DNA of 64,000 nucleotides from Hippopus hippopus (GCA_946811185.2 OX328112.1:13417215-13481214), one strand, 5' to 3'. Positions 9,915 through 20,829 are shown, counted from the stretch's first letter. Numbers and translations are program-made. The notes: generated from the letters alone by a model not told the origin.

Positions 9915-10066
9915 CATTTTGTTTGTTTGTACAGTGCTTTGGGCCATTTTCAAAGTTATTTCAGTTATTTCATTTGTATGGAAGACCCCGGTGCACCTGT
10001 CCATCTTATTCTTAAGTTCCTATTACCATTGCTATGCACAACATTCTGTCCAAGCCACTGGTTGCA
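9915..10066 (-). mobile_element. type-1 SINE, tail part
   Basis: GGGCCATTTTCAAAGTTATT, GTGCACCTGTCCATC and CCAAGCCACTGGTTGCATT; head missing. Confidence 0.6.
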
Positions 10067-10199
10067 TTGTGGAAAAAGTATTCAGTTGTGAGAACAAATT
10101 GTTAACCAGTAGTAATGCAAGATATTTACTTTTTCTATCAGGTATAAGCACAATCTTGATGCATTAATGGTATAAAATATTAGACACAATTCAAAATTA

Positions 10200-10439
10200 T
10201 TAACTCTGTCTACAATATTTCAGCTAATGCCTTTTTAAAGAAAATGCCTTTTTCAAGAAATTCAACATGAAATGAATGCCTTCTACATTTTGTGACTATT
10301 TTCACACCACCATATTTATAGATTTTATAAAATTTATAAATATTCTGGTGTCAAAGTAGTCACAAAATTTAGAAGGCATTCATTTCATGATAAATTTCTT
10401 GAAAAAAGGCATTAGCCGAAATATTGAAGACGGAGTTAA
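10200..10439. mobile_element. palindromic element hpF, TTAA-bounded
   Basis: The 240 bp from TTAA to TTAA fold almost end to end: CTCTGTCTACAATATTTCAG at the left pairs with the complement at the right, then AAATGAATGCCTTCTAC pairs across. The loop is AT-rich. A single copy in the window. Confidence 0.85.
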
Positions 10440-10528
10440 TAATTTTAACTTGTGTATGATTCATTTCCTTAGGAATATTAAGTGGATTTTATATAAAATA
10501 TTAGAAATTGCAATATCATACTACTTCT

Positions 10529-10757
10529 TTAACCCTTTACCACACAATCCCGACTTTTAACAGCCCTAAGAAAGAAGCCTTTTGAAAACATTGTGGGAAA
10601 AGGAGAAAATACTGGTAACCAGCATTTTCTCCTTTTACCACAATGTTTTCTACCCTTCCCAAACCAAATTTCAGTTTTTCATTCACATTTATTTTGTCGT
10701 CTGCAAATGCTTTCAATTTGGACCAGTCTATAATTTTGTCGTTTGGTAAAGAGTTAA
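10529..10757 (+). mobile_element. hpA copy 16
   Basis: Complete, 229 bp, close to consensus, TTAA at both ends. Confidence 0.92.
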
Positions 10758-10810
10758 TAATGTTTTAGAAAGTAAATTTCATTTGAGCCAATGCTCTGTA
10801 ATAAAGGGGT

Positions 10811-11039
10811 TTAATTCTTTACCACACAATCCCGACTTTTAACGACCCTGAGAAAGAAGGCTTTGGAAAACATTGTGGGAAAAGGAGAAAATGCTGGTAA
10901 CCAGCATTTTCTCCTTTTCCCACAATGTTTTCTACCCTATCAAAACCAAATTTTGTCATTAGTGTGACCTTTAATTTGTCGTCTGCAAATGCTTTCAATT
11001 TGGAAAAGTCTAAAATTTTGTCGTTTGGTAAACAGTTAA
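10811..11039 (+). mobile_element. hpA copy 17
   Basis: Complete, 229 bp, and with copy 16 the best pair for deriving a consensus. Confidence 0.92.
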
Positions 11040-11123
11040 CACATCTGCATAAAGTATCAATCCAGATAAGCCTATGACTAGTATATGCATGCTAACCTGA
11101 GTTGAAATTGTTTGCTTCTGGTC

Positions 11124-11354
11124 AATTTCTTTACCACACAATCCAGAGTTCAAATGACTCTGTTTATGAAGGCTTTTAAAAACATTGTGGGATAGAAGTA
11201 AATGCTCGTAACCAGCATTTTCTTTTTTTCCTACAGTGTTTTCTATCCCATCACAGACAAACGCCATCAGTTAAGCAACTTTTCATTAAATTTTGTTGTC
11301 TGCAGATACCTTTTATTTGGACATGTCTAAATTTTTTCATTTGGCAAGAAATTA
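11124..11354 (+). mobile_element. hpA copy 18
   Basis: Full length but diverged; terminal TTAA lost on both sides (CAATTTCTTTACC and AAATTA). Confidence 0.78.
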
Positions 11355-11698
11355 TGAGCTAGAGAGTCATGATGTTGCTTTGTGTTTATGTCAAATGTTA
11401 TTGCTAAGAATTTTAGCTTTATAGACGGAAACCTTCAAATTAGGTCTATCAAAAAATTGAATGAAAGTGGGCTCTTTAGGATCTGTTCATCCTCACTCCA
11501 GCAATTTTGATTTTTGATTTCACAAAGGGGAAAAAAAGTCATAGCAAATCAAAATTCTAGTCCTAAAGTTTATCATAAAAATTTACCATCGAGTGGACAG
11601 TAAATATGAAGAAAGATAGCAGTTATTTATTTTCACAACAAATCAACAGAAATTTTATTGATCTTTTATTGGCAAAATCTTCATACTAATGTCTTAAT
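11355..11698. other. no gene seen
   Basis: AT-rich sequence without exon, hairpin or known repeat. Confidence 0.5.
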
Positions 11699-11925
11699 TT
11701 AACCCTTTACCACACAATCCCATGTTTTAACTATCATGACGTAAGCCTTTTGAAAACCTTGCTGGAAAAGGACAGAATGCTGGATACCAGCATTTTCTCC
11801 TTTTCCCACAATGTTTTCCACCCTTTTAAACTGGAATCTCCACATATAAGCCATGTCTTTCTTGTTATCTGCAAATGCTTTGAATTTCGACATGGGAAAA
11901 ATTGTGTCATGTGGTAAAGGGTTAA
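11699..11925 (+). mobile_element. hpA copy 19
   Basis: Complete, TTAA to TTAA, 227 bp; hairpin slightly imperfect (GCTGGATACCAGC). Confidence 0.88.
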
Positions 11926-11974
11926 ATATCAATACTTGTGGTTATCGATACTTGTGATCGGAATATCAGTAAAA

Positions 11975-12103
11975 GTAAGCCTTTACCCTGTTTTACATTA
12001 TCCTCTATTTCTTTTAAGAAAGGCATTTGAAAACATTGAGGTAAAAGACGTATATGCCAGTAACCTAAGTCAACGCTTTCGCACAACAATGCAAATGCTG
12101 CTT
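11975..12103 (+). mobile_element. hpA left-half relic
   Basis: CCTTTACCCTGTTTTACATT, then GGCATTTGAAAACATTGAGG and GCCAGTAACC. It breaks off before the second hairpin arm. Confidence 0.55.
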
Positions 12104-12328
12104 TCAACTCTCTACCAAATGACTTAAAGCCTTGTCCAAACTGAAGGCATTTGCACACAACAAAAAAAATGTTCTTTAAAACATGATATTTCTATTTCAA
12201 AGGGTAGAAAACATGGTGGGAAAAGGAGAAAATGCTGGTTACCAGTATTTTCTCCTTTTCCTACAATGTTTTCAAAAGCCTTTATCATCATCGCTATTCA
12301 AAGTCTGAATTGTGTTGTAAAGGGTTAA
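12104..12328 (-). mobile_element. hpA copy 21
   Basis: Full length; left end TCAA, right end TTAA; loop GGTTACC. Confidence 0.85.
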
Positions 12329-12390
12329 TGTGTGTCTTCACCAACTGGTATTAGGCTAGGACTCTGAAGTTTCTTATCCACAGATGTCAA

Positions 12391-13315
12391 TACAAGGACG
12401 CTGCTTTCAACAGTGTTTCTGTCATATCAAGGCAACATTGTTTCAGTCTTATCCAGGCAACGTTATTGCAGTCTTATCCAGGAACATTTTTTCAATCTTA
12501 TCAAGGCAACATTACTTCAGTTATATCCAGGCATTACTTAAGTCATATCAAGGTAACATTACTTCAGTTATATCCAGGCATTACTTCAGCTATATCAAGG
12601 TAACATTAGTCATATCAAGACAACATTATTTTCAGTCTTATCCAGGCAACATTATTGCAGTCTTATCAAGGCAACATTATTTCAGTCTAAAATATCCAGG
12701 CAACATTATTACAGTCTTATCAAGACAACACTATTTCAGTCATATCAAGGCAACATTATTTCAGTCTGATCAAGGCAACACTATTTCAGTCATATCAAGG
12801 CAACACTATTTCAGTCATATCAAGGCAACATTATTTCAGTGTTATCCAGGCAAAGTTATTTCAGTCTTATCAAGGCAACGTTATTTCAGTCATATCAAGG
12901 CAACATTTCAGTCATATCAAGGCAACACTATTTCAGTCATATCAAGGCAACATTATTTCAGTCTTACCAAGGCAAGGTTATTTCAGTCTTATCAAGGCAA
13001 CATTTTTTCAGTCTTATCAAGGCAACGTTATTTCAGTCATATCAAGGCAACGTTATTTCAATCTTATCAAGGCAACATTATTTCAGTCTTATCCAGGCAG
13101 CATTATTTCAGTCTTATCCAGGCAACATTATTTCAGTAATATCATGACAACACCTATCAATGTGTATTTTTATGAGTACTAGGCTAGGGCGCTGAAGTAT
13201 TTTTCCCATGGACACTTCCACGAAAAGCCCAAATCCTCAAGTGAGGGCCAAACCCAAGGCCTCCAGGCTTCAAAGCCTACAGTTTCACCACTGAGATATG
13301 AAGAATCCAATAATA
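12391..13315 (-). repeat. type-2 SINE whose core expanded into a 25-bp minisatellite
   Basis: Both outer parts are ordinary type-2 SINE sequence: GCTTTCAACA..TTTCTGTCATATC on the left, and GTACTAGGCTAGGGCGCTGA with the tRNA-like head on the right. Between them (about 12405-13145) the motif TTTCAGTCATATCAAGGCAA plus 5 nt repeats about 29 times with period 25. In unexpanded copies (3890, 21715, 33090) this motif occurs once. Confidence 0.9.
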
Positions 13316-13690
13316 TTGTTGATCGCCCAATCAAACCCCAGTCAAGTTTACAGAGCTGGCTTCAAGAAGTAGAGAAGTTAACCACTAAAGCACCTTTCAC
13401 TATTTTAGTTGGTCTAGCAGCCAGTCAATATAAATCAAGTTCAGACTGCACAACTGGGTTTTTTTCATCAGTGTAAGGGTCAGGACAGTATCCTCTGCTT
13501 GATGTGCTCAAATAATGTACAACAATTTTCATTATGTTTACTAAAGATAAGGCTGTGTCAGTATTCATGTTTACCAATACCTTAATTTCTAAATTCTCTC
13601 ATGGTCAAACTCTTTTGAATTTCATACAAATTTTTATGGCTGCCCGAGGTTATTAATTCCTTTCGCATGAACCCATGAATTGCCAGAACC
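13316..13690. other. no gene seen
   Basis: Unique-looking AT-rich sequence; no open frame, hairpin or recognised repeat. Confidence 0.5.
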
Positions 13691-13900
13691 GAATTCAGTT
13701 CTCTTGCGGACAATGTAGGTCAAGATCAGACTGCATAGAATGTGCAGTCTGATCTTGGATCTATATTTTCCGCTACTTTGTTACATACTCTGGCCAAAGC
13801 AACCTTGAAATGACAATAGTTTTGGATGTTTTCCCTGTTTGATAAGGTCCATTTCATCAAGTCAGCACTCTGAGGGTGAAATAACCTCTTAAGGCTTTCA
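13691..13900 (+). mobile_element. hpB-like element, ends decayed
   Basis: GCGGACAATGTAGGTCAAGA pairs with GATCTTGGATCTATATTTTC; the tail carries GCAACCTTGAAATGACAAT. Confidence 0.7.
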
Positions 13901-13908
13901 TTTATCGT

Positions 13909-14120
13909 TTAACCCTTTACGACACAATACTGAGTTTTAATGACCCTAAAGAAAAAGCTTTTAGAAAACATTGAGGGAAAAGCATTTTCCCCTTTTCAAA
14001 CAATGCTTTCTGTCCTTCAAAAGGCGAATTTCTGTTTTTGAGTCGCGCTAAAAATTTTGTCGTTGACAAAAGCTTTCAATTTGTGCAAGTCTAACATTTT
14101 GATGCTTGGGAAAGGGTTAA
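13909..14120 (+). mobile_element. hpA copy 22
   Basis: TTAA to TTAA, 212 bp. The hairpin is shortened: the arms meet at GGGAAAAGCATTTTCCCC, losing the GCTGGTAACC centre. Confidence 0.82.
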
Positions 14121-14391
14121 AAGACATATCCTACTTGATCTGATATGATATTTTCTGGTAAAAGTTAAGAATATAGAAAATGGACGGTGAAGCCTTAGAT
14201 CAGACTTTTTCATTAATTGTTTAAAAAACACATCCTACTTGATCTGACATAATAATTTTTTAACAAAGTTTAGAATAAAGACAACAGACAGTGTAGACTA
14301 AGATCAGACTTCATGTTCTGTACAGCCTGATCTTGATATACATTGTCCACATAAGCTACTTTGTTACCCATGGGTGTAAAAGAGTTAAGGT
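14121..14391 (+). repeat. local duplication containing an hpB-like hairpin
   Basis: CATATCCTACTTGATCTGAT (14125) recurs as CACATCCTACTTGATCTGAC (14228) with about 90 nt of similar sequence after each. Only the second copy has the full hairpin (GTGTAGACTAAGATCAGACT and CCTGATCTTGATATACATTG). Confidence 0.65.
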
Positions 14392-14414
14392 AATCTTCAG
14401 AATGTCAAGGACAA

Positions 14415-14512
14415 CTAAACCCTTTACCACACTATCCCTACAAAGCTTTTGAAAATGTTGTGGGAAAAGGAGAAAATGCTGGTAACAAGTATTTGTACAG
14501 TAATGGGTACAG
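14415..14512 (+). mobile_element. hpA left-half fragment
   Basis: AACCCTTTACCACACTATCC to CTGGTAACAAGTATTTG. The next hpA begins on the opposite strand. Confidence 0.65.
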
Positions 14513-14632
14513 TCTACTTCGAATTTTACTGGATGACAAAATTTTAGACTTGTCTAATTTGAAAGCATTAATTTGCAGACAAAAAATTAGTTGTGGTTAA
14601 AATGATGGCTTGATTTATAAAAGGTTAGACAA

Positions 14633-15324
14633 AGTTCCCGATCAGGAAAAATCGTACTTTAAATACGTATAAGTGAAATAAAAAGCGTACAAAATGACAA
14701 ACCTGTACGTGAAATCACGCACAAAAAATACGGACAAAGATCAAAAAATAAAAATAGAAGTTGGTTGTATAGAAAAACGTAAAAGTGATTTTCAGAAAAT
14801 TTAAATAATCAGAATAGTTTGGGATTTCCAGCTTTCAATTTTTAGAACATTTACATGGTCGGCGTACTCAATAATTGCAGACTGGGATTCGTTTGTTTCC
14901 AAAAAATATCCATAATTCAGCTGTCCTTTCGTTAACGCAGTCTATGAAAAAGCGTTTTGTCGACATCAACGTCTTTCGTCTATAAACTAACATTGGGAAC
15001 ATTGGGAATGGCTCAGAAACGCTGTACTTCGGAAGCTTTCGGATTTCAGAATTTGGGTTCCCGTAAGACAGTCAGGCCAAATGAAATGACGGAAACTAAG
15101 GAGGATAATAGTGCCGCAGATGAAAGCAAGGTCATTCAGAAACCGATAGCAAAAAAACTGTTCCAAAACAAAAAGTTCTCGTGGAGAAAGAGGCATTTAA
15201 GAAACAATTTAGCGTTGTACTACTTTTTTTGAATTTGTACCCCCATTTTTTTTCTTATACCCCTATTTTTCAATTGTAAGGGGTACAAAAAAAACCCCAA
15301 ATAAAAATTTCAGTGGGAACACTG
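14633..15324 (+). mobile_element. hAT-like non-autonomous insertion inside hpA
   Basis: The segment splits an hpA copy. Its right end is GGGAACACTG, the hAT signature (CAGTGTTCCC reversed), and its left end is a decayed AAGTTCCCGATC. The flanks TTAGACAA (14625-14632) and TTAGAAAA (15325-15332) look like an 8-bp target duplication with one mismatch, as hAT elements make. It holds a 75-codon frame at 15007-15232. Confidence 0.6.
15007..15232 (+). CDS. short frame in the hAT-like element
   Basis: It reads MAQKRCTSEAFGFQNLGSRK at the start and KKLFQNKKFSWRKRHLRNN near the end. The basic, Trp-containing end is reminiscent of the N-terminal region of some hAT-derived proteins, but this is weak. 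It may be the remains of a transposase or a captured exon. Confidence 0.3.
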
Positions 15325-15437
15325 TTAGAAAACACAGTTGAAGATGGGAATAACTGTGGTAAACAGCATTTTCCCATTATGTTTTCAAAAGCAATCTTTC
15401 TGAAGGTTGTAAAAACTGCAGGTTGTGTGGTAAAAGG

Positions 15438-15650
15438 TTAAACTTTTAACAGATGACAGATGACAAAATTTTAGACTTATCCAATTTGAACAATTTGCAG
15501 AAAATAAATTTATTGTGGCTCAAATAACAGGATTCATGTTTAAAAGGTTATAAAACGCAGTTGAAAATGGGAAAAAAACTCTGGTAACCAGCAAAGGCCT
15601 TCTATTATGGGGAGGTTGTTAAAATTTGGTACCTGTGAGGTACAGGGAAA
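15438..15650 (-). mobile_element. hpA copy 25, decayed
   Basis: It shares the TTAA at 15438 with copy 24. ACAAAATTTTAGACTTATCC is preserved; the second arm is lost. Confidence 0.65.
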
Positions 15651-15833
15651 AGAATCAATTGTCAGCACAATGCAAATTCACTAATCCTATTTTACAACTT
15701 ATGTAAATACAATGCCTGAGTTTGCATAGTCTATTGGTCTTTTATCACAATGCTAATCCCTTGCATTTTTAAGTCACTCTAGAGGTCATCCATAAGAAAG
15801 GCTGTTACCTCATGCTTAATCCATATATTGTAA

Positions 15834-16063
15834 GTCAAACCATTACGACACAATGCCGAGTTTTAACGGCCCAGGAAAATAAAACTTTAGAAAATATTGT
15901 GGGAAAAGGAGAAAATGCTGGTAACCAGCATTTTCTTCTTTTACTACAATGTTTTCTGCCCTTCCCAAAACAAATTTCAATTTTTCAGTCACATTTATTT
16001 TGTCGTCTGCAAATGCTTTCAATTTGGACCAGTCTAAAATTTTGTTGTGTGGTAAAGAGTTAA
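15834..16063 (+). mobile_element. hpA copy 26
   Basis: Full length, 230 bp; left end TCAA, right end TTAA. Confidence 0.88.
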
Positions 16064-16114
16064 TCCATTAGAACACAGGCTTTAGGTAGACATCGCTGAA
16101 CATTACTTCCAAAA

Positions 16115-16205
16115 TTTTTATGTGGGCAAGCACTCAAAGCAGCCAGAGGTTTGGAAAGAATACTGAGCGAAAACTGGTAAAAAGTAACTCCAGGAAATAA
16201 ACAAG
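16115..16205 (+). mobile_element. SINE body fragment
   Basis: AAGCAGCCAGAGGTTTGGAA and GTAACTCCAGGAAATAAAC match the middle of type-1 SINEs. Confidence 0.6.
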
Positions 16206-16694
16206 TTGGTTTCTTTACAAAAGAAGCCAGGAGAGGTCAGCATCCACGTTTTCAAATAGTTTATTGGCTTTTAATTTCAATATATTTTGGTACATGTAAA
16301 CAAACAAGTTAAAAAGTCGCCACGTAGAAACCTCATATGCCCACATGACGGTCATTTGACCTTCTTGTCGCGTTTTCAAGTCGCATGATCTTGTCCAGCG
16401 GTCTTCTTTCTCTTTTTTAACGAAATTCTTCTTACTTTTTCTTCTGCTTAGATTTATTTGCTTAATGAAAAATTACAATTATTTGCAAGGTCATTTGCAG
16501 CCATGGCAAATTAATATAACAAATCTTTTCTGAAATTCGTCATATAAAAATAAACCACATCTATTTCCTGTTTCGGTTTTTTGATTTCGCTTTATTTACA
16601 AAACCACGACGAAACAGACTGTGTATCGGAACAATTTCGCAAGAAAAATGGACTTAGACAGCAAATTCTGTGGCAGTCTGCCTTTTAAACTCAC

Positions 16695-16798
16695 CACTGT
16701 TAGAGAAGTCTGATGACCTCTCCAATAAAACTGGAATAATGTTGAGGATGCATTACACCATTTAAAAGCACCACAAGCAGATAAAACAACACACACAA
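16695..16798 (-). other. candidate untranslated exon (minus strand)
   Basis: GGATTTGTTTTTCAG on the minus strand precedes 16798 and a strong GTGAGT donor follows 16695. The 104 nt between have no long frame and contain a two-codon ATG frame, as expected of a 5' leader exon. It lies upstream of the Sec14-type gene on the same strand. Splice signals alone can arise by chance. Confidence 0.22.
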
Positions 16799-16799
16799 C

Positions 16800-17495
16800 T
16801 GAAAAACAAATCCGTACCTACACAATGTGAAATACGGCTCCAAATGATGACGTAACTTGTGCACTGACTAAGCATGCATTCATTTGCAATTTGATTACTC
16901 AAAATGTTACGTTATAATATTCATCTGCCATTCATAAAAATTAAGTTACTAAACCCTATACACCATTAATTGTCTAATTCAGTTTACGGTTTTCCAATAA
17001 AATGTTGGTAATTGCAAAATTTTGTCGTTGAAAGTTGTAGGTATATGATAAAAGGAATATTTTATTATAATAATTTTCCTGATGCTTGTATTTGCTTCTC
17101 CCTGCATAAGAAAATTTTGACATCTTGCTCAACCTTTAGTCTCGCCCAATATCAAATGTTCTCATGCTGCTCCAATCAAATACAAGCAAAATGACATAAT
17201 ATTCCATATTTATTGTATACCAGTATATATTCTGGCTCAAATGCATGCATCGCAATTGGATGAAATAACACAGACAACAGAAAAAAATCTACACACTGTG
17301 AAATACTGTTCCAAATATGGTATGATGACACACAGACTAAGCATGCATCGATTTGCAATTTGATTGGTCAAAAAGTTATGCTGTAATATTAATCGGCCAT
17401 TCATAAAAAGAAACTTTTGACATCAAGCTCAACCCTGCGATCTTGCTAGATATCAAACTTTCTTACGCTGCTCGAATCAATTGCAAGCACTGGAA
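16800..17495. repeat. direct segmental duplication
   Basis: 16803-16945 plus 17108-17190 correspond to 17283-17495. Shared markers are GACTAAGCATGCATYSATTT, GCCATTCATAAAAA and TTGACATCWWGCTCAACC. The first copy holds about 160 nt (16946-17107) absent from the second. The rest of 16206-17722 shows no gene. Confidence 0.7.
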
Positions 17496-17722
17496 AAGTT
17501 ACTACAACATGATATTCTACATATATTCAAAACAACACAGCACAGATTCCAGAATTATTGTACATTATGCAGTTAAGAATTTATAGGATTTGTTCAAGTT
17601 TCATTTCTACCACAAAACCATTTGTTAACCCCTTGCGCTAGGAACACTATTGCCATTATGTATACCATACCTTTTTGTTTTATAAACATTCAAATGTACA
17701 TCAAACATTACCTGCAAAATAG

Positions 17723-17933
17723 TTAAACTTTACCTTGCAATCCTGAGTTTTAATGATCCTGACCATGAAGGGTTTTACAAACACTGTAGCAGAAAAAAAG
17801 GAAATGCTTTTCCCACCATCTTTCCTACCCTTCCAAGGTCACGCTCTACCATTTAAGCCACATTTTGATTTGTCATCTACAGATAATTTCAAATTGGACA
17901 AGTCTAAAATTTTGTTGTTTGGTAAAAAGTTGT
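17723..17933 (+). mobile_element. hpA copy 27, hairpin lost
   Basis: Left TTAA and right TTGGTAAAAAGTT are present. The second arm is reduced to GAAATGCTTTTCCCACC. Confidence 0.72.
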
Positions 17934-18278
17934 TTTCTTTTGACTTACAACATGTTATATAAACTTGTATGTTATTCAAATGTATGTTATTCAAATGGAT
18001 GAATCAACAATGTCTGTATTTTTAAGTCATCTTTAATGCATTATTTTGCCCTGAAGGTGTACTTGCTTGTGTACAATTTTGTATTTACATTACAGGGGGA
18101 ACCAAGTTGTGGGTAAGGAATGTCAAAATTCAATATCTACCTTAATGTACAAACAAACTGTGACAGATTACTGAAACATGACTACCCCCTCACTATATAG
18201 TAGTATTTTCTGTCCGTCTGTCAAAATCATAATCCCTTTTCTTTTCCCTCAAAGAGCCACACTTATTTTTATCTATGG

Positions 18279-18509
18279 TTAACTCTTTACCGCACAACAA
18301 AATTCTTGATTCAACCAAATTGAAAACATTTGCAGACGACAAATAAATGTTGCAAAAAAGATGAATTTTGTCTTTGATAGGGTAGAAAACATCATCGGGA
18401 AAAGGAGAAAATGTTGGTAACCAGCATTTTCTCCTTTTTTCCCACAATGTTTTCAAAAGCCTTCTTCTTCAGGATCATTAAAAGTCGTGATTGTGTGGTA
18501 AAGAGTTAA
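18279..18509 (-). mobile_element. hpA copy 28
   Basis: Complete, TTAA to TTAA, 231 bp; loop GGTAACC (flipped relative to the flanks). Confidence 0.9.
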
Positions 18510-18565
18510 CTCCGCAAACAAATTCAATGCACTCAACCTGGAAGATCTTTACCTAAAATTTGAGC

Positions 18566-18794
18566 TAAAGTCTTTACCAAACATCAAAATTTTGGACCAG
18601 TCCAAATTGAAAGCATTTGCAGATGACAAAATAAATGTGAATCAAAAATTGAAAATCGATTTGGGAAGGGTAGAAAACATTGTTGGAAAAGGAGAAAATG
18701 CTGGTAACCAGCATTTTCTCCTTTTCCCACGATGTTTTCAAAAGCTTTCTTTCTAAGGGTCGTTAAAAGTCGGGATTGTGTGGTAAAGAGTTAA
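18566..18794 (-). mobile_element. hpA copy 29
   Basis: Full length; right TTAA shared with the next copy at 18791; loop GGTAACC (flipped). Confidence 0.9.
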
Positions 18795-18960
18795 CTCTTT
18801 ACCAAACAACAAAATTTTGGACAGGAGCAAATGGAAAGCATTTTCTCCTTTTCTCACAAAGTTTTCTCTCTTGTCAAATGCAACACCTTCCGCAGAGCCT
18901 AATTTTATTGGCTGTCTGCAAATGTCTTTAAAATAAAACAAATCTCGATTTTTTTTCTCT
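18791..18960 (-). mobile_element. hpA copy 30, internally deleted
   Basis: Starts TTAACTCTTTACCAAACAAC, then jumps to GGAAAGCATTTTCTCC. It ends in a right-half-like piece of opposite orientation. Confidence 0.68.
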
Positions 18961-19147
18961 AGTAATGACAAAATTAATTACATAATTATTGCTAAAATGA
19001 TGATTCTAGTCTGTGATAGGGTTAGAAGCCATTGTTGAAAAAGGAAAAAATTTCTGGTTACCAACATTTTCTCCTTGTCCCACAATGTTTTCAAAAGCCC
19101 TCTGTTCAAGGGCCGTTAAGAGTCATGGTTCTTTGGTAAATGATTAA
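18960..19147 (-). mobile_element. hpA copy 31, left end decayed
   Basis: Hairpin around CTGGTTACCAAC; right TTAA at 19144 is shared with the next copy. Confidence 0.72.
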
Positions 19148-19435
19148 CCCTCTATCAAATGCAAAAGTCTCAGAATTGCCCCAATATTGAAAACGTTTGC
19201 TGACAACAAAATCAATGTGGCTCAAAAAATAGAAATTGGATTTGGAAAGGGTAGAAAACATTGCAGAAAAAGCAGCATTTTCTCCCTTTACCACAACGTG
19301 AGAAAATTTTGGACTAGTCCAAGTTAAAAGCATTTGAAGATGATATATTAAATATTTTTGAATGATGAAATTAGCCCCAGTAAGAGAAGAAAACATTGTG
19401 GAGGTATTTTCTCCTTTTTCTCATAATCTTTTCTA
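19144..19435 (-). mobile_element. hpA copy 32, rearranged
   Basis: Part of the right half is present twice (19150-19300 and 19305-19435), with collapsed hairpins (TTGCAGAAAAAGCAGCATTT). Confidence 0.65.
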
Positions 19436-19469
19436 CCCTTTTGAATTAAAACCCCATTATTTGATAGCA

Positions 19470-19774
19470 TGGATTGTATTGTTTGGTGTTTAACACCGTT
19501 TTCAACATTATTTCACATGTATCGCAGTGGCCAGTGTGCCTCTCCATGCTTTCCTGGAGTTTCTTTCACCAGTACTCCACACAATATTTTTTCCAAGCCA
19601 ATCCTTGCTATCCCACATAACCATTGTTAAAACAATGGTCAGCGGTGAGAGAGGAAGGAACCCTGTCGCAATGACAATCATCAATCCTCAGAAAAAAATT
19701 GGCCGAACCTGGGATCAAACCAGCCACCCTCTGTTCTAAAGTCATCTACCCTACCGACTGAGCTACCAGGGCTT
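19470..19774 (-). mobile_element. type-1 SINE, full length
   Basis: TTTGGTGTTTAACACCGTTT, CTCCATGCTTTCCTGGAGTT, GAGAGAGGAAGGAACCCTGT, and head with TGGGATCAAACC (B box) and GACTGAGCTACC (A box). Confidence 0.88.
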
Positions 19775-19819
19775 GGCTAAATCATTTACACCATTTGAAC
19801 TACAAAGTACCATAACGAG

Positions 19820-20040
19820 TTAACTCGCTACAAAACAACAAAATTTTGGACTAGACCAACATTTGCGGATAACAAATTAAATGAAACTTAAATAATGATT
19901 TCTGTCTTTGGTAGAGTAAAAAACATTGCGTGGAAAGGAGAAAATGCTGGTTACCAGCATTTTCTCCTCTTCCCACAATGTTTTCAAGAGTCCTCTTCCT
20001 AAAAGTCGTTAGAATTTGTAATTGTGTGGTAAAGGGTCAA
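19820..20040 (-). mobile_element. hpA copy 33
   Basis: TTAA to TCAA, loop GGTTACC, hairpin intact. Confidence 0.85.
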
Positions 20041-20205
20041 CATAAAACTGGAACAAAACTACTAAATTTACAAAGCAGGATCATGTTACTACCCTACAGC
20101 ATTTTCTTTATGTTGACACACATTTTTGCAATGTTATCAGATGTTGTGTATGATTTACCTATAAAACCTGATACCTGTTGTATTTTCATGCTGAATAAAG
20201 AAACA

Positions 20206-20475
20206 CAAATGAGCCATGCTATGTGAAAAGGGGGCTTCATGCATCTGCGAAAAGTATCGACCCAGGTCAGCCTGCGCAGTCCGTGCAGGCTGACCTGGGC
20301 CGAAACTTTTCGCTATTGGTTGATTTTCTGTATGTCCAAGGACCAGACTACCTCATGATTAAGTCAGTTGTTAAAAAGAATGGCTGTCATGGATCCATAA
20401 GTATGTGATGGCTTGCTTGGTATGATGTATTATGGTAATACATTAAGCCCCATTTTGCCACAGAATGCCTCAAAT
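20206..20475 (+). mobile_element. hpD copy, full length
   Basis: Ends GAAAAGGGGGCTTCATGCAT and ATTAAGCCCCATTTTGCC are inverted repeats. Inner GC-rich palindrome GGTCAGCCTGCGCAGTCCGT. The body has CATGGATCCATAAGTATGTG. Confidence 0.88.
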
Positions 20476-20828
20476 ATTTTCTGTATGTTGTTCGTAATTT
20501 TGATCCCTTTACGTCAGAATATCTCACTTTACCAAACCATGAAATTTCAGACTTATCCAAAATGAAATAAAATTTAAGTGACTGACATGATTACATTAAT
20601 ACAGTCGATGTAGGACATTTCGTCTAGAGAGTGTTTCGTAAGAAATCTGTACATGTTTTCAAATACTGCTTGCTTAATTCCTAGCTTTATAACGTGACAA
20701 ACTGTGTTTGGGAGGAAGATTTTGAGCCACAACTCGTCTGGGTTATGGGACCGTTCTCGACAAACTTGGTTTTAGACGAAATGTCGCAGATCCAAATACA
20801 GCACTGAGAGAGTGGAAAGGATTGGAGT
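20476..20828. other. no gene; hpA scrap
   Basis: A short hpA end piece at about 20525 (ACTTTACCAAACCATGAAAT); otherwise two stretches around GACATTTCGTCTAGAG and AGACGAAATGTCGC that are complementary over about 15 nt. Confidence 0.4.
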
Positions 20829-20829
20829 C

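Larger units (their letters stand above)
14519..15441 (-). mobile_element. hpA copy 24, split by the hAT-like insertion
   Basis: The reversed right half occupies 14519-14632, and the rest 15325-15441, ending TTAA. Without the insert the halves join as AAAAGGTTAGAAAACAC, as in consensus. Confidence 0.78.

Noticed and set aside
12384..13147. Open frames of 251 and 102 codons with a repetitive protein (YFSHIKATLFQSYQG-like)
   Set aside because: They are products of a 25-bp tandem repeat lacking stops; 25 is not a multiple of 3, so the frame cycles through all three readings. The repeat is an expanded SINE core, not a gene.
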